6,667 nt of DNA, taken from Bacteroidaceae bacterium (lineage in GTDB: Bacteria > Bacteroidota > Bacteroidia > Bacteroidales > Bacteroidaceae). The stretch covers positions 1 to 6,667 of the forward strand of contig JAGBYN010000125.1 of assembly GCA_017628775.1 (NCBI GenBank), written 5' to 3'. Shown in pieces: positions 1-5,020 of the stretch. Every line of letters starts with the position of its first letter. Within the stretch, counting starts at the first letter, position 1. A program made the position numbers and the translations under genes. The notes below the pieces were generated by a model that had not been told where the DNA came from, did not search any database, and saw only the letters and a list, made by a program, of their open reading frames with translations.

Positions 1-38
1 CGGCGTCTTGCCTTGCGGACTGCGTTTGTGCGATAAAA

Positions 39-101
39 GCTATAGATGCTATAGGAGCTATAGATGATATTAAAATTATAGAGACTATAGAAGCTATAGG
101 A
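39..101. repeat. 9-bp tandem repeat, seven units, consensus GCTATAGAN
   Basis: Seven units start exactly nine bases apart at 39, 48, 57, 66, 75, 84 and 93. Five keep the core CTATAG; unit 4 (gatattaaa) and unit 5 (attatagag) have drifted. CTATAG is its own reverse complement, so the array looks similar on both strands. Because the period is three codons, the array is open on both strands. The plus reading runs without a stop from position 3 to the TAA at 213-215 and gives Ala-Ile-Asp/Gly triplets. The minus reading, from an ATG at 146-148 to the left edge, gives Ser-Ile-Ala triplets. Neither product resembles a family I know, so I call this an intergenic microsatellite-like repeat and not a gene. 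Confidence 0.8.
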
Positions 102-229
102 ATGAAGGATGATGAGCCGAAACGGGGATTGCCCCTCACAACGCTCATCTCTCAACTTTGCAAACAGCCAACCGCACGGCAGTTGTACTCTGTGCTCAAT
201 CTTATCCTTTTCTAATCGCTAACGCGATG

Positions 230-237
230 CAAAGTTA
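230..237 (-). promoter_or_regulatory. Possible leftward -7 box (TAACTTTG)
   Basis: Read on the minus strand, these bases are TAACTTTG, a full match to the Bacteroidetes -7 consensus TAnnTTTG. The flank upstream (238-265) is very A+T-rich, as expected for a promoter. I see no TTTG at the usual 19-21 bases further upstream, so only half of the promoter is supported. If real, it would drive a transcript leaving the window to the left, with an ATG available at 146-148 about 75 bases downstream of the predicted start. Confidence 0.3.
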
Positions 238-306
238 AAACTATTTTCTTTATTTTAGTTTTATTAAAGTCCCGAAAAGTTGTCCTTTTTTACAGAACAA
301 GGAAAA

Positions 307-337
307 GAGTTGAGAGAGGAGAGTTGAGAGTTGAGAG
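307..337 (+). repeat. 7-bp tandem repeat based on GAGTTGA
   Basis: The ten bases gagttgagag occur at 307, 321 and 328. The register is seven bases, with one drifted unit at 314 (gagagga). Such short heptamer arrays are usually non-coding and can change length by slippage. The right end, agttgagagatg at 329-340, is a perfect 12-base reverse complement of 146-157. Confidence 0.65.
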
Positions 338-354
338 ATGCCATCCTGAAGGTG

Positions 355-380
355 TAGGGGCCGATCTCCGTGTCGGCCCG
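355..380. repeat. GTAGGGGC-type palindromic intergenic repeat
   Basis: A 7-bp perfect stem (358-364 GGGCCGA with 373-379 TCGGCCC) encloses an 8-base loop and is preceded by GTAG. From general experience, GTAGGGGC followed by a short inverted arm and CCCG is a form of dispersed intergenic palindrome seen in many gut bacteria. Membership in a repeat family is inferred from this look and cannot be shown from one copy. It has no U-tract, so it is unlikely to be a terminator. Confidence 0.5.
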
Positions 381-464
381 TCGACCAATCAATGTACCTA
401 TCTCATATGCAATTGATTAGTTCAAACGCAACACATAGCGTCTGCGCTCGGTATGGATTAAATT

Positions 465-505
465 TAAGGGAGCGTGCCACTGATTGATTTTGGCACGCTC
501 CCTTA
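465..505 (-). terminator. Stem-loop terminator downstream of hppA
   Basis: Fifteen bases (465-479) pair perfectly with 491-505 around an 11-base loop, 23 bases past the hppA stop codon. The stem is G+C-rich at its centre. Read leftward it is followed by a short A/T stretch (AAATTTAA) and not a classic run of T, so the U-tract is weak. Position and stem strength make it the likely end of the menG-aroE-hppA transcript. Confidence 0.75.
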
Positions 506-528
506 TATTGTTCACTGCGGATTATTCA

Positions 529-2727
529 TTAGAGCAGACTCCATGCTACGGTTAGTCCTGACATCACGATTGACACCATACTCATTAACTTAATCAAAAT
601 ATTAAGTGAAGGACCAGATGTATCCTTAAAGGGATCGCCTACGGTGTCGCCTACAACTGTAGCCTTATGCGTTTCGCTACCCTTGCCGCCGAAATTACCT
701 TCTTCAACGTACTTCTTGGCATTATCCCATGCACCGCCTGAGTTGGCCATGAACACAGCCAAAACAAAGCCTGAACTTAAACTACCAATAAGCAAACCCA
801 ATACGCCTGAGACACCCATGATTAAACCAGTAATGATGGGCACAGAGATGGCAATGAGTGAGGGCACAATCATTTCATGTTGTGCAGCACGTGTTGAAAT
901 CATCACGCAACGACCGTAGTCAGGTTCTGCTTCGCCCGTAAGAATACCCTTGATCGTTTTAAACTGTCGGCGCACTTCCTCAACCATCTTACTTGCTGCT
1001 CGACCTACTGCATTCATGGTCAAACCGCAGAAGAGGAACGAAGTCATTGCACCAATAAACATACCAGCCAACACCTTGGGATTCATGAGCGTGACATCGT
1101 AGTAATACATAAAGTCGGTGAATGTAGCCTTACTGATTTCAATACTCTTATCACCAAATTCAAGTGTATGCGTACCGATACGTTCCAAACCAATACGTAC
1201 TTCTTCCACATACGATGCTAAGAGTGCCAAACCTGTAAGCGCAGCCGAACCAATGGCAAATCCCTTACCTGTAGCTGCAGTAGTGTTGCCCAATGAGTCG
1301 AGCGCATCGGTACGTTTACGAACCGCTTCACCAAGTCCACTCATTTCTGCATTACCACCAGCATTATCGGCAATAGGGCCATAAGCGTCTGTAGCCAAGG
1401 TAATACCCAATGTTGAGAGCATACCTACCGAAGCTGTACCAATACCATAAAGACCCATTGAGATATTGTTGAAATCGCCACCAGTAGCTAATAAGTAAGA
1501 AGCGATGATACCTACCACCACTGCGATAACGGGGATTGCGGTAGAAAGCATACCCAAACCAATACCAGAGATAATCACCGTTGCAGGACCAGTCAAACCA
1601 CTTTCAGAAACCTTCTGTGTGGGTTTATATGATTGCGACGTGTAATATTCTGTGGCTTGCCCAATGGTAATACCAACAGCCAAACCAACAGCAACAGTGC
1701 AACCCATTTGCCACCAGTTATCAAGACCAAGGATCCACAAAATCAAGAATGATGCGGCAACAATCAAAGCAGAACTAAGGTTTGTACCTGCCGCTAAAGC
1801 GCCAAGCAAATCCTTCATCTTGGCGTTTTCATTGGTTCGCACAGCAAAAATACCAACCAATGAAAGCAAGATTCCAACAGCTGCTATCAACATCGGAGCG
1901 ATAACCGCCTTGTATTGCATGACTACATCGCCCGAGAGCATGTAAGCGGCAGCCCCCAACGATGCAGTGGCAAGGATTGAACCACAATAACTTTCATAAA
2001 GGTCGGCACCCATACCTGCAACGTCACCCACGTTGTCGCCTACGTTATCGGCAATCGTTGCGGGGTTTCGTGGGTCATCTTCTGGAATATTGGCTTCCAC
2101 CTTACCAACGATGTCGGCACCAACGTCGGCAGCCTTGGTGTAAATACCACCACCCACACGGGCAAAAAGCGCTTGCGTAGAAGCACCCATACCAAAGGTA
2201 AGCATGGTTGTGGTAATGATGCAAAGTTTCGTTGTGGGACTTTCACCATCTGGAATCAAAGCATCAAGAAGGAGGTACCAAAACGAAATATCAAGCAAAC
2301 CTAAGCCAACCACAACAAGGCCCATAACGGCACCACTACGGAAGGCAATGCGCAAACCGCCATTCAATGAAGTACGTGCGGCATTGGCAGTACGCGCTGA
2401 AGCGGCAGTAGCGGTTTTCATTCCTAAGAAACCTGCAAGACCCGAGAAGAAACCACCAGTCAGGAATGCCACGGGCACCCATGCGTTTTGCACTTCAAAA
2501 CCATAGGCCATAACGCCAAATAATAGGGCTAAGCACACAAATACAATAGATACAACCTTGTACTGTTGTTTCAAATAAGACATGGCACCAGAACGAACCG
2601 CAGCTGCAATATACGCCATACGGTCAGTTCCCTCTGATGTTTTAAGCATTTCACGGTAAAAATACCATGCAAATCCAAGCGCCAAGATTGACGACACAGG
2701 AACAAGCCAAAATAATGTTGACTCCAT
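529..2727 (-). CDS. hppA: Membrane-bound ion-pumping pyrophosphatase, K+-dependent, probably Na+/H+ type
   Basis: Integral membrane pump of 732 residues that hydrolyses cytoplasmic pyrophosphate and exports cations. The family has about 16 membrane helices, and the length is normal. Catalytic motifs are intact: DVGADIVGKVE at 201-211, the acidic loop EDDPRNP at 216-222, DNVGDNVGDVAGMGAD at 227-242, NSGGAWDNAKK at 662-672 and VGDTVGDPFKD at 692-702. GNTTAATGKG (480-489) has Ala484 and Gly487 where K+-independent enzymes have Lys and Thr, so K+ dependence is expected. Glu245 (ADLYES) sits at the gate position used by Na+-transporting members. Thr90, Phe94, Asp146 and Met175 match, allowing a one-residue shift for the last, the residues I recall as marking the dual Na+,H+-pumping subfamily described from Bacteroides vulgatus. 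The ATG at 2725-2727 opens directly into the first membrane helix. It is the last gene of the minus-strand cluster, 51 bp after aroE; I found no promoter of its own. Confidence 0.97.
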   Translation of the reverse strand: MESTLFWLVPVSSILALGFAWYFYREMLKTSEGTDRMAYIAAAVRSGAMSYLKQQYKVVSIVFVCLALLFGVMAYGFEVQNAWVPVAFLTGGFFSGLAGFLGMKTATAASARTANAARTSLNGGLRIAFRSGAVMGLVVVGLGLLDISFWYLLLDALIPDGESPTTKLCIITTTMLTFGMGASTQALFARVGGGIYTKAADVGADIVGKVEANIPEDDPRNPATIADNVGDNVGDVAGMGADLYESYCGSILATASLGAAAYMLSGDVVMQYKAVIAPMLIAAVGILLSLVGIFAVRTNENAKMKDLLGALAAGTNLSSALIVAASFLILWILGLDNWWQMGCTVAVGLAVGITIGQATEYYTSQSYKPTQKVSESGLTGPATVIISGIGLGMLSTAIPVIAVVVGIIASYLLATGGDFNNISMGLYGIGTASVGMLSTLGITLATDAYGPIADNAGGNAEMSGLGEAVRKRTDALDSLGNTTAATGKGFAIGSAALTGLALLASYVEEVRIGLERIGTHTLEFGDKSIEISKATFTDFMYYYDVTLMNPKVLAGMFIGAMTSFLFCGLTMNAVGRAASKMVEEVRRQFKTIKGILTGEAEPDYGRCVMISTRAAQHEMIVPSLIAISVPIITGLIMGVSGVLGLLIGSLSSGFVLAVFMANSGGAWDNAKKYVEEGNFGGKGSETHKATVVGDTVGDPFKDTSGPSLNILIKLMSMVSIVMSGLTVAWSLL

Positions 2728-2778
2728 AATAGTAAAAGTATTTAAGATGAGTAAAAATTGTTTGCAGATGAAGAGGTC

Positions 2779-3522
2779 TTATTGCCATATTTCCCAAGCC
2801 GCGAGGGCTTGGCGGTGGAGCATTTCAAGACCATTCTTTACCACTGCACCCTGTGCCGCACTGCGTTTCATAAACAGGGTTTCTTCTGGGTTATAGACTA
2901 AATCGTAGCAAATATGCTTATGGGTTAATAGCTCGTAAGGAATGTTTGGTGCAGCATCAACCTTAGGGAACATACCCAGGGGTGAGCAATTCACGACCAA
3001 CAGGTGCGTCTGCATCACTTCGGGCGTAAGGTCCTCATAGGCAATCACACCATCCTTGGCAGTGCGACTCACTAAGGTTGAAGAGATGCCCAACTGGCGC
3101 AAGCCATGTACAATTGCTTTGGAGGCTCCTCCAGTGCCCAGCACCAATGCTTTTTGATGATCACTGCTCAATAAAGGGGATAAGGATTGACAAAAACCAA
3201 TAATATCGGAGTTATACCCCTCAAGATGAACTTCACCATGTTCATTGCGCACCACGCGCACCACATTAACAGCTCCAATGCGTTGTGCTTCCTCGCTCAT
3301 GACATCAAGATAAGGTATGATGGCTTGCTTATAAGGAATGGTGACATTAAAGCCACATAAATCCTGGTGCGTCTGGCAAAGGGTTTTGATTTCTTCAATA
3401 CTGGGTAAATCAAAGTTATGATAAACAGCATCAATCCCTTCTGCATTGAATTTATCCGTAAAAAATGCGGCTGAAAAGCTATGTCCCAAGGGATGGCCCA
3501 CTAATCCATATTCTTTAGTCAT
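2779..3522 (-). CDS. aroE: Shikimate dehydrogenase (NADPH)
   Basis: Cytosolic enzyme that reduces 3-dehydroshikimate to shikimate with NADPH, the fourth step of the chorismate pathway. At 247 residues it is of the short form, slightly shorter than the roughly 270 of E. coli. The shikimate-binding motif GLVGHPLGHSFS is at 6-17. GFNVTIPYK at 57-65 carries the catalytic Lys65, and Asn86 is in IGAVNVV. GYNSDIIGF at 102-110 holds catalytic Asp106; the usual Asn-Thr-Asp is Asn-Ser-Asp here. The Rossmann loop GTGGASKA is at 129-136. The following NRT-type cofactor motif reads SRT (152-154), so NADPH preference is assumed from the family. The C-terminal GLEMLHRQA (231-239) supplies the conserved Gln238. 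It begins 11 bp after the menG stop, so the two are surely co-transcribed. Chorismate feeds aromatic amino acids and also menaquinone, which MenG completes. Confidence 0.96.
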   Translation of the reverse strand: MTKEYGLVGHPLGHSFSAAFFTDKFNAEGIDAVYHNFDLPSIEEIKTLCQTHQDLCGFNVTIPYKQAIIPYLDVMSEEAQRIGAVNVVRVVRNEHGEVHLEGYNSDIIGFCQSLSPLLSSDHQKALVLGTGGASKAIVHGLRQLGISSTLVSRTAKDGVIAYEDLTPEVMQTHLLVVNCSPLGMFPKVDAAPNIPYELLTHKHICYDLVYNPEETLFMKRSAAQGAVVKNGLEMLHRQALAAWEIWQ

Positions 3523-3533
3523 AAAATGCGTTT

Positions 3534-4274
3534 TTAAGGCTTTTGCGCGGTGTACAGCGTACTGATACCACCTGTGAAGCGTTTGAATTTTACGTCGGCA
3601 AACCCTGCATTACTCAAGATGTTCTGCATGTGTTCGCCTTGTGGGAAAGCCTCCATCGTGGCAGGGAGATAGGTATAGGCTTGTTTGTCGCGAGAGATTA
3701 AACGACCGATGGTAGGCATCCACACGCGTGAGTAAAAACTGAAGAGTTGTTTCATCGGGGCTTTCTGGGGTGTGGTTAATTCAATAATCACGAGGCGTCC
3801 ACCAGGTTTAAGCACGCGCAACATCTCCTTTAAGCCACGGTCCAAATCCTCAAAATTACGGATACCATATGCCACGGTAATGGCGTCGAAAGTATTGTCA
3901 GCAAAGCTTAGGTTCATGCAGTCCTCCTTGCAGAACGTAATGTTACGAGCATACTCGCAACGCAAAGCCTTCTCTCGCGCCACGCTGAGCATACCTTCCG
4001 AGAGGTCAGCACCAACAATTTCACGCGGTTTTAGGATTTTGGCAGCCATCAACGCAAAATCTCCCGTTCCAGTGGCAATGTCCAGCAACTTTTGAGGGGC
4101 ATAGGGTTTTAAACTGTTAAGCGCTGCTTTGCGCCAAAACTTATCAATATTTAAGGAAAGTGCGTGATTCAGAAAGTCATAGGAGTGGGCAATGTTATCA
4201 AACATTTGTTCCACTTGTTTGCCCTTAGCTCCATGTGGGTCATAGGGTTTTATCGTTTCTTGTTTGTAAGCCAT
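3534..4274 (-). CDS. menG: Demethylmenaquinone methyltransferase (UbiE/MenG family)
   Basis: SAM-dependent C-methyltransferase for the last step of menaquinone synthesis, converting demethylmenaquinone to menaquinone at the inner face of the membrane. It is 246 residues long, normal for the family. The N-terminal UbiE signature runs through 21-48 (VEQMFDNIAHSYDFLNHAL and on to DKFWR). SAM motif I is LDIATGTGDFAL at 64-75, followed by the acidic residue in GADLSEGML (88-96). Motif YGIRNFEDLDRGL is at 136-148 and LKPGGRLVIIELTTP at 155-169. A conserved YLPATMEAFPQGE block is at 202-214. The same family makes ubiquinone in proteobacteria, but a Bacteroidales host implies menaquinone only, so menG is the better symbol than ubiE. 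It is the first gene of the minus-strand cluster. The start at 4272-4274 lies at the usual distance before the signature; the leader upstream is long and described separately. Confidence 0.95.
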   Translation of the reverse strand: MAYKQETIKPYDPHGAKGKQVEQMFDNIAHSYDFLNHALSLNIDKFWRKAALNSLKPYAPQKLLDIATGTGDFALMAAKILKPREIVGADLSEGMLSVAREKALRCEYARNITFCKEDCMNLSFADNTFDAITVAYGIRNFEDLDRGLKEMLRVLKPGGRLVIIELTTPQKAPMKQLFSFYSRVWMPTIGRLISRDKQAYTYLPATMEAFPQGEHMQNILSNAGFADVKFKRFTGGISTLYTAQKP

Positions 4275-4399
4275 GTATTCAGGTTATAAGGGTTAAGTGC
4301 CATAAGGTTTTGGGGATTACATTCGGTGGCAAGGTCTTTAAAGTCGCGCTTGCTGAAGATTCGAACGTTTTTGGGGAAATATGCCGCATGGTAGTATTC
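4250..4399 (-). other. Short open frame overlapping the menG start (coding status doubtful)
   Basis: Between a TAG at 4400-4402 and a TAA at 4250-4252, the minus strand holds 49 open codons in a frame different from menG, overlapping its first 25 bases. The product is of mixed composition, for example EYYHAAYFPKNVRIF followed by SKRDFKDLATECNPQNLM, and looks more protein-like than typical intergenic translation. The only ATG within it is at residue 33, leaving 17 residues. A second minus frame is open from a GTG at 4479-4481 to a TAA at 4338-4340 (47 codons). I recognise neither product. Options are a decayed gene, a dispersed repeat, a leader peptide or chance. Confidence 0.2.
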
Positions 4400-4482
4400 C
4401 TATCTCATCTTTAGAACGGCAATTGTATTCGGGAGGCTCTTTCGTACTGAGCCGCAGAGGCACCACAGTAGATAATCTCACG
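4275..4482 (-). other. Long leader region upstream of menG, function unknown
   Basis: About 200 bases lie between the possible menG -7 box and the menG ATG. The stretch is more G+C-balanced than the A+T-rich promoter beside it (4483-4520). One small hairpin is visible: 4435-4439 GGCTC with 4449-4453 GAGCC around a 9-base loop. Two minus-strand frames carry open stretches of about 50 codons. I cannot match the region to a known riboswitch, tRNA or stable RNA. The minus-strand bases GTTCGAATC near 4357 resemble a tRNA T-loop, but no arms pair around them. Confidence 0.4.
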
Positions 4483-4490
4483 CAAATTTA
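4483..4490 (-). promoter_or_regulatory. Possible -7 box for the menG operon (TAAATTTG)
   Basis: On the minus strand these bases read TAAATTTG, matching the Bacteroidetes -7 consensus TAnnTTTG and pointing towards menG. No clear TTTG is seen 19-21 bases further upstream. Its bases overlap the -33 position of the divergent rlmH promoter, so the two could compete for polymerase. Transcription from here would give menG a leader of roughly 200 bases. Confidence 0.35.
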
Positions 4491-4519
4491 ACTATTTTCA
4501 ATAAAACTTTATATTTTTG
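4487..4519 (+). promoter_or_regulatory. Bacteroidetes-type promoter for rlmH
   Basis: TATTTTTG at 4512-4519 is a full match to the -7 consensus TAnnTTTG. A -33 candidate TTTA (consensus TTTG) lies at 4487-4490 with a 21-base spacer, inside the usual 19-21 range. Transcription would start near 4525-4527, about 20 bases before the rlmH ATG at 4547. The box overlaps the in-frame TTG at 4517, which therefore cannot be the start codon. Confidence 0.65.
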
Positions 4520-4546
4520 CAACACGAAAATAGCAATGAATTAGTT

Positions 4547-5020
4547 ATGAAGACAACTTTTTTGGTTATTGGCAAGACTATAGACAAACATCTGACGGCT
4601 TTGATCGATGAATACACACAACGTGTGAAGCATTACCAACCGTTTGACATTGAAGTGATTCCTGAATTAAAAAACACGAAAGCGCTTTCTATCGAACAGC
4701 AAAAAGCGAACGAAGCCGAATTACTAAAAAAAAGCATCAAGGACGGTGATTACGTGGTATTGCTGGATGAGGGCGGTCGCGAATTCCGGAGCATTGAGTT
4801 TGCGTCGTATTTGCAGCAAAAGCAATCAATACCTGCACGGCGTTTAGTGTTTGTGGTTGGCGGTCCCTATGGTTTTGCGCCAGAAATCTTTGCCTTGGCA
4901 CGCGAAAAGATCTCTTTATCGAAAATGACCTTCTCCCACCAGATGGTGCGTTTGTTTTTCGTAGAACAGTATTATCGTGCCATGACCATTCTTAAAGGGC
5001 AACCCTATCATCATGAATAG
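4547..5020 (+). CDS. rlmH: 23S rRNA pseudouridine-1915 N3-methyltransferase
   Basis: SPOUT-class, SAM-dependent enzyme that methylates N3 of pseudouridine 1915 in helix 69 of 23S rRNA, acting on assembled 70S ribosomes as a homodimer. The 157 residues match the family's usual 155-160. The N-terminus MKTTFLVIGK is typical. VVLLDEGGREFRS at 70-82 and the knotted SAM site FVVGGPYGF at 102-110 are present, as is the C-terminal block from LSKMTFSHQMVR (124-135) to the end at GQPYHHE. I chose the ATG at 4547 over an in-frame TTG at 4517 that would add ten residues. The shorter form fits the family, and the TTG lies inside the -7 promoter box. No Shine-Dalgarno is seen; the short leader is A-rich, as is usual here. 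The stop codon overlaps the next gene's start by 8 bp. Confidence 0.97.
   Translation: MKTTFLVIGKTIDKHLTALIDEYTQRVKHYQPFDIEVIPELKNTKALSIEQQKANEAELLKKSIKDGDYVVLLDEGGREFRSIEFASYLQQKQSIPARRLVFVVGGPYGFAPEIFALAREKISLSKMTFSHQMVRLFFVEQYYRAMTILKGQPYHHE

Noticed and set aside
39..101. CRISPR array
   Set aside because: Units are 9 bases with no spacers, and no cas gene is present.
111..149. Nested hairpin (GATGAGC with GCTCATC, enclosing GGGG-ATTG-CCCC) as a structured RNA
   Set aside because: The short outer and inner stems are separated by unpaired bases. Nothing else supports an RNA gene, and pairing of this size is expected by chance.
3..215. Plus-strand open frame of 70 codons entering from the left edge
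   Set aside because: Its openness comes largely from the 9-bp repeat. The product (Ala-Ile-Asp triplets, then an ordinary mixed tail) matches nothing I know, and the minus strand is open over the same bases.
215..228. Hairpin ATCGC-TAAC-GCGAT as a terminator
   Set aside because: The stem is only 5 bp and has no T-run on either side in the right place.
644..2506. Several plus-strand and minus-strand frames of 70-100 codons inside hppA
   Set aside because: They lie within a fully conserved 732-residue gene, have low-complexity or unlikely compositions, and show no family motifs.
2728..2778. hppA promoter with -7 box TACTTTTA
   Set aside because: It has one mismatch to TAnnTTTG, no -33 element at the right distance, and would put the transcript start almost on the ATG.
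3772..4095. Plus-strand frame of 107 codons inside menG
   Set aside because: It is the antisense shadow of a conserved methyltransferase and has no recognisable domain.
4340..4370. tRNA-like T-loop GTTCGAATC on the minus strand
   Set aside because: The flanking five bases do not pair, and no acceptor, D or anticodon arm can be drawn around it.
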